A DNA stretch of 64,000 nt from Scytonema millei VB511283 (GCF_000817735.3 NZ_JTJC03000003.1:124001-188000); one strand, 5' to 3'. Shown: positions 44,799 through 53,975, counted from the stretch's first letter. The notes: generated from the sequence alone by a model not told the origin. Made by a program: numbers and translations.

Positions 44799-45590
44799 AT
44801 GATAGAACTGTATCAATTCGAGCTATCGCAGTACTCAGAAAAGGTGCGTTTAATTCTAGATTACAAAGGATTAGAGTACCGTAAAATTGAAATCGCACCG
44901 GGTATAGGACAGGTAGAACTATTCCGCATGTCGGGACAACGGCAAGTTCCCGTACTGAAAGATGGCAGTACGTTTGTAGCAGATTCTACCGAAATTGCTA
45001 AGTATCTCGATCGCCAATATCCAGATAGACCCCTATTCCCTAGCGATCCAGTTCAACGAGCATTATGCCTGATAATGGAAGAATGGGCAGATTCATCCAT
45101 TGGGATCAAAAGTCGTCAAGCTCTATTTGGTGCGATTAGCCAAGACCAAAGCTTCCGTAAATCTCTCCTACCAGAGACGACTCCCGATATTGTCAAAAGT
45201 TTAGTCGAGTTCATCCCCAGCGAAGTGCTGAAAGTTTTAGGAATTGGCGTGGGTTCTGGTCCTGATAGCGTTAAATCTGCCACGACCGACTTGAAACAAG
45301 ACCTAGAAGCACTATGTTTGTTGTTAGTAGAACGTCCCTACTTACTGGGTGACGAACCTTGCTTAGCCGATTTAGCCGTTGCAGGCTTGTCCATGCTGAT
45401 TAAATTTCCTGATGGACCTTACCTCGACCTTCCGCCAGCCATAAAAGGAAAAGGTATTCCAGGATTGGCTGACAGCATTATATACGAACCATTTTTCACC
45501 TGGCGCGATCGCCTCTACGCTCAATACCGCAAATCCACCTTCAGCTACAATACTGCACCCTCAGCACCGACTTCTATCAGTATTGATTAG
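44799..45590 (+). CDS. Glutathione S-transferase family protein
   Basis: The 263-residue protein has an N-terminal thioredoxin-like domain (MIELYQFELSQYSEKVRLIL, then MSGQRQVPVLKDG and DSTEIAKYLDRQYP) and a C-terminal helical domain. The Tyr/Ser near the N-terminus could activate glutathione, but the substrate cannot be predicted. GGAGCGGG gives a good ribosome site. A strong terminator follows, so the gene is monocistronic. Confidence 0.88.
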   Translation: MIELYQFELSQYSEKVRLILDYKGLEYRKIEIAPGIGQVELFRMSGQRQVPVLKDGSTFVADSTEIAKYLDRQYPDRPLFPSDPVQRALCLIMEEWADSSIGIKSRQALFGAISQDQSFRKSLLPETTPDIVKSLVEFIPSEVLKVLGIGVGSGPDSVKSATTDLKQDLEALCLLLVERPYLLGDEPCLADLAVAGLSMLIKFPDGPYLDLPPAIKGKGIPGLADSIIYEPFFTWRDRLYAQYRKSTFSYNTAPSAPTSISID

Positions 45591-45591
45591 C

Positions 45592-45645
45592 TTTGTTGAT
45601 GGTTTTTTGCTAGGCAAAAAACTATCAACAAATTATTTTGTAGCC
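45592..45645 (+). terminator. Rho-independent terminator after the GST gene
   Basis: A nearly perfect stem of about 19 bp (TTTGTTGATGGTTTTTTGC paired with its complement) has a tiny loop and is followed by TTATTTTG. Confidence 0.88.
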
Positions 45646-45708
45646 ACGATCGAAAATTCGACATAAGATAAGCCAAGGGAAATTGCAAATTTTGCCGTCA
45701 TTAATACT

Positions 45709-47445
45709 ATGAATTCGGCGCAACCACCCTTGGGTTCCGTTATCCAAGGTTCTCTCAGTCAAGGCTTAGAAGTCAGACTCCATCCAGATGTCTCGGTGGA
45801 AGATATGCGGGTGGGAAAATTTCTAGTTGTTGAAGGGGCGCGATCGCGTTTTTTCTGTATGCTGACAGATGTATCCCTCGGTACTTCTAGCAACAGAATT
45901 GTTGCCAATCCCCCCCATCCAGACGATGATTTTTTGCGGGAAGTGTTAGCTGGTAGCGGGACCTATGGGACGATCGAACTTGCTCCCATGCTGATGTTTA
46001 CTCCCGAAGAGTATGCCGAGACAACCAACGGCATGTCTGTACAAAGCAAAAAAAACGACTCGAACGGGCAAAATGGATTGGCATCTTATCAGCCGCAAAG
46101 TAGCAGCAGTATCGAACTGATGCCAGTCAAAACAATTCCCCGCCACTTCAGCCAGGTGTACGATGCTAGCGAACGAGATTTCCGCGCTGTATTTGGTTGG
46201 GAAGATGACCCTCACCGCCGCAATTTTGCCATCGGTCAACCGTTGGATATGGATGTCCCGATTTGCATCGATTTAGACCGCTTTGTAGAGCGAAGCAACG
46301 GTGTATTCGGTAAGTCTGGAACTGGGAAATCGTTTCTCACCCGTCTGCTGTTGTGTGGCATCATTCGCAAGCAAGCAGCAGTCAACTTAATCTTCGATAT
46401 GCACTCGGAATACGGTTGGGAAGCAGTGCGCGAAGGCAAGCAATTCAGCACTGTTAAAGGCTTGAGACAGCTATTCCCAGGACAGGTACAAATCTATACC
46501 CTCGACCCCGCATCCACTAGGCGGCGAGGCGTGCGGGATGCGCAGGAACTTTACCTCAGTTACGACCAAATTGAAGTTGAAGATTTAATGCTGGTGCGGG
46601 ATGAGTTAAATCTGTCTGAAGCTAGCTTGGAAAATGCAATTATTTTACGTAATGAGTTTGGTAATGCTTGGATTAGTCAACTCTTAAGCATGACCAATGA
46701 AGAAATTCAGTTTTTTTGTGAAGAAAAGCGGGGTAACAAATCGTCAATTATGGCGTTACAGCGCAAGCTGAACCGTCTAGAAGACATGAAATACATGCGC
46801 CCCGTTTGTCCGCAAAATTATATTAAGCAAATTTTAGATTCCTTAACGGCTGGCAAGCATGTTGTGATTGAGTTTGGTTCGCAATCGAATATGCTGTCGT
46901 ACATGCTGGCAACAAATTTGATCTCGCGCCGGATTCACCAGCATTACGTCCATCAAGCCGAGAAATTTTTGCAGACCAAAAATCCTGGCGATCGCCCCCG
47001 GCAATTAGTAATTACAATTGAAGAGGCACACCGCTTTCTCGATTCTGCCACCGTCCGCCAAACTATTTTTGGGATTATCGCCAGAGAGATGCGTAAGTAC
47101 TTCGTTACGCTGTTAGTGGTTGACCAGCGCCCCTCTGGAATTGATAATGAGGTAATGTCTCAGATCGGTACGCGGATCACGGCTTTACTCAACGACGAAA
47201 AAGACATCGATGCCATCTTCACGGGGGTTTCTGGAGGGCAAAGCTTGCGATCTGTTTTGGCTAAACTTGACTCCAAGCAACAAGCTCTGATTATCGGTCA
47301 CGCCGTACCCATGCCAGTTGTGGTTCGTACCCGTCCCTATGACGAGAAATTTTATACAGAAATTGGCGATGTTGCTTGGGAAGAAAAGCCTGATGATGAG
47401 GTTTTCGCCGCCGCCGAACTCGCCAAAGCCGATTTAGGTTTTTAA
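45709..47445 (+). CDS. HerA-like ATPase (DUF87)
   Basis: The 578-residue protein has an N-terminal HAS-barrel-like region (about 1-110), a linker, and an FtsK/HerA-type ATPase core. Walker A is VFGKSGTGKSFLTRLL (about 200), a second motif is LIFDMHSEYGWEA, and Walker B is LVITIEEAHRFLD (about 430). HerA proteins pump or unwind DNA, usually with NurA in archaea; no nurA-like gene is adjacent here. The gene is on its own between the GST terminator and the sigma factor. Confidence 0.88.
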   Translation: MNSAQPPLGSVIQGSLSQGLEVRLHPDVSVEDMRVGKFLVVEGARSRFFCMLTDVSLGTSSNRIVANPPHPDDDFLREVLAGSGTYGTIELAPMLMFTPEEYAETTNGMSVQSKKNDSNGQNGLASYQPQSSSSIELMPVKTIPRHFSQVYDASERDFRAVFGWEDDPHRRNFAIGQPLDMDVPICIDLDRFVERSNGVFGKSGTGKSFLTRLLLCGIIRKQAAVNLIFDMHSEYGWEAVREGKQFSTVKGLRQLFPGQVQIYTLDPASTRRRGVRDAQELYLSYDQIEVEDLMLVRDELNLSEASLENAIILRNEFGNAWISQLLSMTNEEIQFFCEEKRGNKSSIMALQRKLNRLEDMKYMRPVCPQNYIKQILDSLTAGKHVVIEFGSQSNMLSYMLATNLISRRIHQHYVHQAEKFLQTKNPGDRPRQLVITIEEAHRFLDSATVRQTIFGIIAREMRKYFVTLLVVDQRPSGIDNEVMSQIGTRITALLNDEKDIDAIFTGVSGGQSLRSVLAKLDSKQQALIIGHAVPMPVVVRTRPYDEKFYTEIGDVAWEEKPDDEVFAAAELAKADLGF

Positions 47446-47977
47446 TTGGTAGAGGCGTTGCCAGCAATGCCTTCACAAGAAATAAATCTATTCGGAATCT
47501 ACACCAAAACTTCATCTGTTGCAGTTCGGATATCCGGAACCTGCGGCAGGGGGAGTGATGTCATGATATATAACATACCCAATAAAAATGCTTTTGGTCG
47601 AAGTGGATAAGCAAAACACTGCGCGAGATTGTCGGAATGGTTCTAGTGTAAGCCCCAAATAAGGCTTTACGTAAGCTGGGATCTATTCTAAGATGAGAGT
47701 AAGAGTAAACTCATACTGACTTTAAGTTATTGGCAGAGATAGGCAAACGGAGCCAAGCCCAGATAGAGACTAAGGGTTTGCTAACCACTTATCAATTCTG
47801 AACCGATCGATCTCGGCGGTAGGAGAAACTTTCTAAAATCAATCCACGTCTCTACATCTTCCGTCAGATGTTAATCCCAATTTACTCGGATAACCTCCAA
47901 GTAGGGATAACTGATTACTTCTTGCAGCCGTCCAGCCATTAAGCATTCGTTTTGTTTACGGAGTAGACAACGCACAA
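47446..47977. other. Long leader or promoter region of the sigma factor gene
   Basis: This 532-bp gap has no credible frame and no heptamer arrays. AGGCTTTACG with AAGCC can pair around 47650-47680. It probably contains the sigma gene promoter and a long untranslated leader. Confidence 0.5.
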
Positions 47978-48970
47978 ATGCCCACCGAAAACACCACCAC
48001 AACCACCACCGAAAATAACAATACCAGATTCACGGCTGATATGGTGCGTACCTATCTGCGAGAGATTGGGCGCGTGCCATTATTGACTAGGGAACAAGAG
48101 ATTGTCTACGGCAAACAGGTACAGCAAATGATGGCGCTGCTGGATGCTAAGGAAGCTTTAGTCAAGAAGCTAAGCCGCGAACCAAATATGGAAGAATGGA
48201 CGGCTAAAGTCAACATGTCAGAAGCCGAACTCAACGACCTCATCCGTAAGGGACAACGGGCGAAGCAAAAGATGATTGAAGCTAACCTGCGGTTAGTTGT
48301 TGCGATCGCCAAAAAGTACCAAAAGCGTAACATGGAATTCTTGGATTTGATCCAAGAAGGAACAATGGGACTGGAACGCGGAGTCGAAAAATTCGACCCC
48401 ATTCGCGGTTACAAGTTCTCCACTTACGCCTACTGGTGGATTCGTCAAGCGATTACTCGCGCCATTGCCCAGCAAGCACGGACGATTCGTTTACCCATCC
48501 ACATCACCGAAAAACTTAACAAGATTAAGAAAGTGCAGCGCGAACTAGCGCAAAGCTTAGGACGCAGCCCAAATGCGGTTGAGATTGCCGAAGCACTGGA
48601 GTTGGAACCAGCCCAGATTCGGGAGTATCTTAACCTTGCCCGTCAACCAGTTTCATTGGATGTCCGCGTCGGCGACAACCAGGATACAGAGTTGCAAGAC
48701 TTACTGGAAGATGACGGCATATCGCCGGAAAACTACATGGCTCAGGAATCTTTGCGTCAAGACTTGGATACCCTGCTGTCAGAGTTAACTCCACAACAGC
48801 GAGAAGTCTTGAATCTACGCTTTGGCTTGCAGGATGGCAATGAACTTTCTTTAGCTAAAGTTGGAGAAAGACTCAATCTCTCCCGCGAACGAGTTAGACA
48901 ACTCGAACATCAAGCTTTAGCGCACCTGCGTCGTCGTCGCGCCAACGTGCAAGAATACATCGCCAGCTAA
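47978..48970 (+). CDS. Group 2 sigma-70 factor
   Basis: The 330-residue RNA polymerase sigma factor has region 1.2 (DMVRTYLREIGRVPLLTREQ), region 2 (EANLRLVVAIAKKYQKRNME, FLDLIQEGTMGLERGVEKFD, YKFSTYAYWWIRQAITRAI), region 3 and region 4 (LTPQQREVLNLRFGL, SLAKVGERLNLSRERVRQLE). Region 1.1 and the large acidic insert of the primary sigma are missing, so it is an alternative group 2 factor, probably SigB/SigD-like. These respond to stress, dark or nitrogen status. A terminator follows immediately. Confidence 0.92.
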   Translation: MPTENTTTTTTENNNTRFTADMVRTYLREIGRVPLLTREQEIVYGKQVQQMMALLDAKEALVKKLSREPNMEEWTAKVNMSEAELNDLIRKGQRAKQKMIEANLRLVVAIAKKYQKRNMEFLDLIQEGTMGLERGVEKFDPIRGYKFSTYAYWWIRQAITRAIAQQARTIRLPIHITEKLNKIKKVQRELAQSLGRSPNAVEIAEALELEPAQIREYLNLARQPVSLDVRVGDNQDTELQDLLEDDGISPENYMAQESLRQDLDTLLSELTPQQREVLNLRFGLQDGNELSLAKVGERLNLSRERVRQLEHQALAHLRRRRANVQEYIAS

Positions 48971-48977
48971 TTTAGTG

Positions 48978-49010
48978 GAGGCGCGATACACTGCGCCTCT
49001 GGAAATTTTT
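48978..49010 (+). terminator. Rho-independent terminator of the sigma factor gene
   Basis: GAGGCGC (48978-48984) and GCGCCTC (48993-48999) form the stem; TGGAAATTTTT follows. It is 8 bp past the stop. Confidence 0.85.
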
Positions 49011-49031
49011 AGCTTGCTGACTTTTGACTTT

Positions 49032-49098
49032 TGTACGGGCGGGGTTTGAGCAAAAATTAACGGTTTTGTGGTCGATTGATTGACTAAACCCGCCCCTA
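49032..49098. repeat. CGGGCGGGTTT/AAACCCGCCCC dispersed element, copy 7
   Basis: TGTACGGGCGGGGTTTG to GACTAAACCCGCCCCTAT; the interior is diverged from the other copies. Confidence 0.85.
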
Positions 49099-49250
49099 TC
49101 TCCGTCTCCACATACTAGTGCTTTTGATTGTAATTTAGATTACAATCTATTTAGGTGGCGCTAGTTTAGTCAACAGTATTTATTCAATGTAAAGGTTGTA
49201 CGTGCTTGTAGGATCTTTACTTTACAAACAAATATTCGCTCTATAGCAAG

Positions 49251-49280
49251 AACGCCTCCCAGATTCAGGAGGCATTTTTG
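49251..49280 (+). terminator. Orphan Rho-independent terminator
   Basis: GCCTCC and GGAGGC form a stem around CAGATTCA, followed by ATTTTTG. It lies 280 bp after the sigma factor stop, beyond that gene's own terminator, and has no coding gene directly before it. Confidence 0.75.
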
Positions 49281-49477
49281 TCGCATGAAGAAAGTAGAAA
49301 CGTAAGTCAAACTCATACTGGCAAAAGTTTTGAAGTGAATTTTCTTGGTTGCTAGTTATACCTAGCAGGAGAGAAATTTCAGACCTTTGAAAGAACCAGT
49401 GACGGTCAGTAATTATCTATATTTTCTTTAATAGCTGCTGCCAATATTATATATAGAAGCCCCTCAAAGGAGGCACA

Positions 49478-50056
49478 GTGAAGAATTCTATTTGTTATAT
49501 TTGCGATCGCTTCAATCATAAACTCGGGCAGCTAAAATTTGTCCTATCTGCTTTGGTAACATTTATAGCGCTCGATCCTACAGCAGCTACCAGTAGCGAT
49601 CGCCAGCTCGATTCTCTCGCTTCAAGAGTGACATTCACTCCGGTTAAAATTGCTAAAAAAGATAGCGTCGTCAATCCAAAAGGAATGCTACCAACAGCAG
49701 ACGGAATATATTTATACGGTCAATCACCCCGAACAAATCAGCTCGGACAAGAGTATATGATCTTTGAAATGCGACAGGGTAAAGTGACTGGAGCATTTTA
49801 TTTACCACAGTCAGAGTTTAGCTGTTTTGAAGGTTCTCTAAAATCAGATCGACTATCTGTAACAGTTGCCGCAGATGCTAACTCTGAAGCTGATGCGGCA
49901 CAAGTAGCTGCGGTAGGTAATTCACAAATAGAAGATGATTACACTCAAATATCATCTCCCTATGCAGTAGGGTTGCAAAACTATTATCAATTAGCAAATA
50001 TTAGTGACAACGATCGCCGCATTCTTACTGCTTGCCAGCACAATTATCAACAATGA
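49478..50056 (+). CDS. Exported hypothetical protein
   Basis: The 192-residue protein starts at GTG with the perfect Shine-Dalgarno AAAGGAGG. A signal or anchor segment (LKFVLSALVTFIALDPTAA) precedes a conserved-looking domain with GMLPTADGIYLYGQSP, YMIFEMRQGKVTGAFYLPQ and FSCFEGSLKSDRLSV. The C-terminus has a conserved-type cysteine (ILTACQHNY). The start codon is well supported. A short second frame overlaps or follows its 3' end. Function unknown; likely periplasmic or lumenal. Confidence 0.8.
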   Translation: MKNSICYICDRFNHKLGQLKFVLSALVTFIALDPTAATSSDRQLDSLASRVTFTPVKIAKKDSVVNPKGMLPTADGIYLYGQSPRTNQLGQEYMIFEMRQGKVTGAFYLPQSEFSCFEGSLKSDRLSVTVAADANSEADAAQVAAVGNSQIEDDYTQISSPYAVGLQNYYQLANISDNDRRILTACQHNYQQ

Positions 50057-50117
50057 ATTCGCTACTGAATTGAATTTATATTTAAGCCCGAATGTGTTTG
50101 AACAACTGGATTTTGCC

Positions 50118-50237
50118 ATGCGATCGCCTAACACAAAAATAGCTGCAAAACTGCTTTTGCGCTTAGTTACTGGAATTCTTATTTTAGTTCTAGCTTGTCT
50201 GTGGTTGCTCTTAACAGCAAAACCAGCGTTGGCATAG
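50118..50237 (+). CDS. Possible 39-residue single-pass membrane peptide
   Basis: The frame encodes MRSPNTKIAAKLLLRLVTGI, then a strongly hydrophobic run ILVLACLWLLL and ends TAKPALA. A longer version starting at GTG 50004 would overlap the previous gene by 53 bases and is less likely. No clear ribosome site is seen. It may be a small membrane protein or chance; confidence is low. Confidence 0.35.
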   Translation: MRSPNTKIAAKLLLRLVTGILILVLACLWLLLTAKPALA

Positions 50238-50249
50238 TTTGAGTTATGC

Positions 50250-50741
50250 TCAATTGATATACTGAATTTCAACGCGATCGCCGACTTTCAAGCCAATTTG
50301 AGCCGTCATTCCACTGCGGAGTTCGAGAACTTTGTCAATCTCCGTATCAGTGCCGTAGGTCGGACAAGTCGTCGTTTTACATGGAGGAACGTCAGCCTCA
50401 ATTGCCATGACTCGCCCTTCCCGCAGAAAAATCATATCGAGGGCAATCAGAGTATTCTTCATCCAAAATCGAGTTGGTTGCGGCGACTCAAAGACAAACA
50501 ACATACCTCGATTATCTGCCAAACTCGTACGATACATTAATCCGGTTTGCTGCTGCTGTGGTGTTTTCGCAACTTCTAACTCAAACCTCTGCCCCGCGAT
50601 CGTCGCATAAGCTGAAATTGGTAGGTTTTGCCCTCTCACCTCTTTTGCTGGCGCTTGAACTACGTGTGTTGGTTCTGTGGCGATTATCGGCGTACATCCT
50701 AGCAACAGAAAACTTACTACTATTCCCAGCCATTGACTCAT
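50250..50741 (-). CDS. DUF192-type lipoprotein
   Basis: The 163-residue protein has a lipoprotein signal (LGIVVSFLLLGCTP, lipobox LLGC). A single DUF192 domain follows, with QRFELEVAKTPQQQQTGLMY, MLFVFESPQPTRFWMKNTLI and LDMIFLREGRVM. It ends LELRSGMTAQIGLKVGDRVE. DUF192 proteins are widespread but poorly understood; here it would be attached to the outer face of a membrane. A heptamer array lies upstream of its start. Confidence 0.88.
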   Translation of the reverse strand: MSQWLGIVVSFLLLGCTPIIATEPTHVVQAPAKEVRGQNLPISAYATIAGQRFELEVAKTPQQQQTGLMYRTSLADNRGMLFVFESPQPTRFWMKNTLIALDMIFLREGRVMAIEADVPPCKTTTCPTYGTDTEIDKVLELRSGMTAQIGLKVGDRVEIQYIN

Positions 50742-50868
50742 ATATCAGTTATCAGTTATCAGTTGTCAGTTATCAGTGACGAGTGACTGGTGATGCGACT
50801 AGACTGCTCCCTTGTCCCCCTTGTTCCCCTTGTCCCCCTTGTCTCCCTTGTCCCTTCCCTCACTCCTC
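50742..50868. repeat. Heptamer arrays (TTATCAG, CCCCTTG)
   Basis: ATCAGTT units are followed by CTCCCTTGTCC-type units that approach the nblR-like stop. Confidence 0.85.
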
Positions 50869-50869
50869 A

Positions 50870-51553
50870 CTAAGCTTCTCGCAACACGTATCCAACACCG
50901 CGCACGGTTTGAATTAAGCGTTTTTGTCCTTCATCTTCGAGCTTGAGACGCAAGTAGCGAATGTAAACTTCAATCACGTTAGATTCGCCCATAAAATCAT
51001 AACCCCAAACATTTTCCAGAATTTGCTCGCGCGTTAAGATTTCTCTAGGATGTTCGATGAGATACTTGAGCAGTTCAAACTCTTTCATGGTTAAATCAAT
51101 AGCACGTCCGTGGCGCAAGGCGCGACGAGTTGCCAGATCCAAAACTAAATCTCCAAATCTTAACTGTTCTGTACCAGCCGGATCGGGATGCAAATAGAGC
51201 CGAACGAGCCGTAAAAAATCTTCCGTGCGGTAGGGTTTGAGAAAGTAATCATCTGCTCCTGCTTCCAAACAAGCAACGCGATCGTCAACTGTATCTCGCG
51301 CCATCAAGACTAGTATTGGTACGTGCGTACCCATTCGTCTCAAACTAGTACAGACTGTCAATCCCGATTCTACCCCCAGCATTCGATCGATCGCGATTAA
51401 ATCTGGTTGGCGATCGCGGCTGCGATCGATTCCCGTTGCAGCATCGTGAACTACAACTGGTTCATAGCCAGATTCCCGCAGATCCAAATTTAACTGCGCC
51501 GCCAAACTTTCATCTGGGACGATCGCTAATACACAGGGGCGGTGATCGATCAT
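50870..51553 (-). CDS. nblR: NblR-like OmpR-family response regulator
   Basis: The 227-residue protein has a receiver and a winged-helix output domain (LTMKEFELLKYLIEHPREIL, ENVWGYDFMGESNVIEVYIR). NblR drives phycobilisome degradation under nutrient stress. The receiver is unusual: the first Asp of the acidic pair is Pro (IVPDES), and the conserved Thr after beta-4 is Met (VLMARDTVDD), although the phospho-site Asp (AIDRMLG) and Lys (FLKPY) remain. This fits reports that NblR works without phosphorylation. The assignment is by resemblance and its neighbour nadK; another OmpR regulator is possible. Confidence 0.72.
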   Translation of the reverse strand: MIDHRPCVLAIVPDESLAAQLNLDLRESGYEPVVVHDAATGIDRSRDRQPDLIAIDRMLGVESGLTVCTSLRRMGTHVPILVLMARDTVDDRVACLEAGADDYFLKPYRTEDFLRLVRLYLHPDPAGTEQLRFGDLVLDLATRRALRHGRAIDLTMKEFELLKYLIEHPREILTREQILENVWGYDFMGESNVIEVYIRYLRLKLEDEGQKRLIQTVRGVGYVLREA

Positions 51554-51626
51554 AATTTGTCATTGGTTAATAGTTGATAGTTAATAGTAGTCAACAATTG
51601 ACCATCAACTATTAACCATCAAGCAT

Positions 51627-52556
51627 TTAAGGTAATTCTACCGAAGTTGGTTTAGCAATGTGAGGCAGACCCCAACCTAATTTTTCTCGTAAGATGCGGA
51701 AAAACTCCGGTGGTTGCAGGCGAATGAACTTAGCCGAGTAAGGCGATCGTTCCAAGTATACTTTGTCCTCTGGAAAGACATAGCAGCCGCCATTACCATC
51801 TACCACCATAACTAACCGCGTCGCGCCAGCCGGATAGACTGTTACGGGTTCGCTATCGGGAAACACTAATGCTCGTGAAGCAAGAGAATGGGGGCAAATG
51901 GGTACGAGTTGCAGTACTGGTACTCCTGGGGTGACAACTGGACCTCCAGCACTCAGGGAATAGGCGGTCGAACCAGTTGGCGTAGAAACGATCACTCCAT
52001 CAGCTGCGATATCTACTGGTGCATGACGACCTACAGCAATTTCAAAATGGCACATACACGTCAACGGTTCTCGGTGTAACACCATTTCGTTTAAGCATAG
52101 GGCTTCCCACAAAACGTCTTCGCCACGCAAGACTTTTACCATTAGCATGGCTCGTTCTTCAACCTCGTATTCGCCTGCTAAGACTTTTTCCAACGCTTGG
52201 GGCAATTGGTTCAAGTAAGCCTCAGTTAAAAAGCCCATGTGACCCGTGTTGAGTGACAGTATGGGAATACCACTCGGAGCGACCAAGCGCGCCGCTGCAA
52301 GCACTGTACCATCTCCACCCAGCACGAACGCCAACTTCATCTCAGAATCAAAACCAGGTGGTGTCAGTCCTTCAATAGGGGTGTGACAGACAGGACTTTC
52401 GGGATTAGAATACCCTAACATTCCTCCCACGCCAGTTGTCATACAAACATCCCATCCAGCAGCGGTGAGTTTGTCACTCAACTCAATAGCAACCCGCTGT
52501 GCTATGGGTTTAACGTCGTTATAGATAATGCCTGCTTTCGGCACGTTTGTAGTCAA
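51627..52556 (-). CDS. nadK: NAD kinase
   Basis: This 309-residue enzyme makes NADP from NAD and ATP, feeding photosynthetic electron transfer and biosynthesis. The ATP-binding motif is [12 protein letters not shown], and the NAD site is in [20 protein letters not shown] and [15 protein letters not shown]. It starts [17 protein letters not shown]. The length is normal for a cyanobacterial NAD kinase. It is 73 bp upstream of the nblR-like gene on the same strand, with inverted AGTTGAT repeats between. Confidence 0.96.
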   Translation of the reverse strand: MTTNVPKAGIIYNDVKPIAQRVAIELSDKLTAAGWDVCMTTGVGGMLGYSNPESPVCHTPIEGLTPPGFDSEMKLAFVLGGDGTVLAAARLVAPSGIPILSLNTGHMGFLTEAYLNQLPQALEKVLAGEYEVEERAMLMVKVLRGEDVLWEALCLNEMVLHREPLTCMCHFEIAVGRHAPVDIAADGVIVSTPTGSTAYSLSAGGPVVTPGVPVLQLVPICPHSLASRALVFPDSEPVTVYPAGATRLVMVVDGNGGCYVFPEDKVYLERSPYSAKFIRLQPPEFFRILREKLGWGLPHIAKPTSVELP

Positions 52557-52669
52557 GGTTGCAGCACTTTAGCTAGATCGTTGCACATTTTTTTGTCATT
52601 TGTCATTCGTCATTTGCTTGGCACTAACGAGCAACGAACGAAAAACAGATAAGTCATGACCAGTTGGTA

Positions 52670-53650
52670 CTAGTTGCTCTTTTTAACGGGGATTTTGGCT
52701 GTTTTTTTCTTAGTTTTGTTTTTTTCGTATTCCAATTCCTTGAGTTTTTTCAGCATCCGTCCGAAGTATTCTTGCAAGTAGCTTTCTAAAGTTGTCGTCT
52801 CCTGGGGGTCTAACCCAAAGGTCTGATAGACTTCATCCATAGGAGCTGTCAGAGGTACGCCAGTTGCGAGTACTTCAGCAAATGCTAAACGATCTGCAAC
52901 ATTCCATCCCCATTGGAAGAACCGCGTGACGTGCCGCATCGTGCGCAAAAAGTTGACTGGCAAACGAGACACTTTTGCTGGTTTTCCAGTCAATCGCTCG
53001 CACAAACTCGTTATTTCCTCTGCACTCCAGGCGCGAGAACCAACTACAGGAAAAGTTTGTTTTTCTGTTGCTGGTACGGAGAGAGCGCGAACGGCAAATT
53101 TGGCAATGTCTTGGGTGTCCATGTAGGCAACGGGAGAAGATTCACCCGTCACCCAAATTGCTTGTCCCTCTAAAATCGGAATTGCGTACTGACCGATCAA
53201 GCCTTGCATGAAGCCACAAAGCCGCAGGATAGTATAATTCATTCCCGCTTCACTCAAAAATAGCTCCGTACAGCGCTTGATTTCCATCAAAGGCACTTGG
53301 GGATATTTCTCTGCTTCTAAAATAGAGAAGAAAATGTAGCGATCGACACCAGCAGCTTTTGCTGCCTGAATCAGCGCTACCTTACCATCCCAGTCTACTT
53401 GCTTGATACTCAAGCTATCTGTTGCTCTTGCTGTAGCAGCGTCAATCACCACATCCATTCCTTCCAGAGCGGCTGGTAGAGTGTCCGGTTGACTGAGGCT
53501 GCCAGAGACAAGTTCAGCACCCCATTCTTTTAAAAAGGTAGCTTTTTTTTGACTGCGGACGAGACAGCGCACCTTATACCCCTCATCGAGAGCACGACGA
53601 GCTACCTGTCTTCCCAAGGTGCCAGTAGCACCGACAATCAAGATATTCAT
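52670..53650 (-). CDS. ycf39: Ycf39-type NmrA-like SDR protein
   Basis: The 326-residue atypical short-chain dehydrogenase has the nucleotide-binding GATGTLGRQVARRALDEGY at its N-terminus and the NmrA pattern (GAELVSGSLSQPDTLPAALE, FFSILEAEKYPQVPLMEIK). Ycf39 helps PSII assembly and chlorophyll delivery to D1 in other cyanobacteria. The C-terminus is basic (KNKTKKKTAKIPVKK). petM lies just upstream on the same strand, so both may be co-expressed. Enzyme activity is not implied. Confidence 0.92.
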   Translation of the reverse strand: MNILIVGATGTLGRQVARRALDEGYKVRCLVRSQKKATFLKEWGAELVSGSLSQPDTLPAALEGMDVVIDAATARATDSLSIKQVDWDGKVALIQAAKAAGVDRYIFFSILEAEKYPQVPLMEIKRCTELFLSEAGMNYTILRLCGFMQGLIGQYAIPILEGQAIWVTGESSPVAYMDTQDIAKFAVRALSVPATEKQTFPVVGSRAWSAEEITSLCERLTGKPAKVSRLPVNFLRTMRHVTRFFQWGWNVADRLAFAEVLATGVPLTAPMDEVYQTFGLDPQETTTLESYLQEYFGRMLKKLKELEYEKNKTKKKTAKIPVKKSN

Positions 53651-53763
53651 GAGGGATTAGTAACGATTCTTAAGCTTTATTAAAAGAATGGTAACAAAAA
53701 TCGGTTTATTAAGAAAGGTTACGAAAATTAGTGAGCCGTGAAAAGAAGTGGGGAGTGGCGATC

Positions 53764-53862
53764 GGTAGTTGGTAGTTGACAGTTGACGGTATACGCTACG
53801 CTACACTCCGTGAAGACAGTTGTTGTTCCTCTGCCCCCCTGCCCCTCTGCTCCTCTGCTCCC
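53764..53862. repeat. Heptamer and other repeats downstream of petM
   Basis: GTAGTTG units, a CGCTACAC/GTGAAGAC palindrome-like repeat and CCCCTCTG units occupy the gap between petM and ycf39. Confidence 0.75.
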
Positions 53863-53864
53863 TC

Positions 53865-53975
53865 TTACAGGGCTTCTTCTTCGTCTCCTTGGATCTTGAG
53901 TAGGAGATAACCCAGAATGATTCCTACAAAAATCAAGCTGAAGGATAAGATAGCAGCAGTAAACATTTCGCTCAT
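53865..53975 (-). CDS. petM: Cytochrome b6f complex subunit PetM
   Basis: This 36-residue single-pass subunit of the cytochrome b6f complex reads MSEMFTAAILSFSLIFVGII, continues GYLLLKIQG and ends in an acidic tail (DEEEAL). The hydrophobic helix followed by LLLKIQG is the PetM signature. An AGGAG ribosome site lies ten bases before the ATG. The gene is below the length at which automatic callers often work. ycf39 is the next gene on the same strand, and petC and petA lie about 8 kb downstream in this window. Confidence 0.92.
   Translation of the reverse strand: MSEMFTAAILSFSLIFVGIILGYLLLKIQGDEEEAL

Larger units (their letters stand above)
48971..49477. other. Intergenic region with dispersed element and orphan terminator
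   Basis: After the sigma terminator there is a dispersed element copy, an inverted repeat GATTGTAAT/ATTACAATC near 49127-49150, and a second strong terminator at 49251-49280. No protein gene is visible. A small RNA ending at that terminator is possible. Confidence 0.6.

Noticed and set aside
50004-50117. Longer GTG start for the 39-residue membrane peptide
   Set aside because: It would overlap the preceding well-supported gene by 53 bases in another frame. The internal ATG at 50118 is simpler.
50855-50872. CACTCCTCAC resembling the core of the cyanobacterial small RNA Yfr1
   Set aside because: It lies at the edge of a heptamer array, next to a coding stop, and lacks the flanking hairpins expected of Yfr1.
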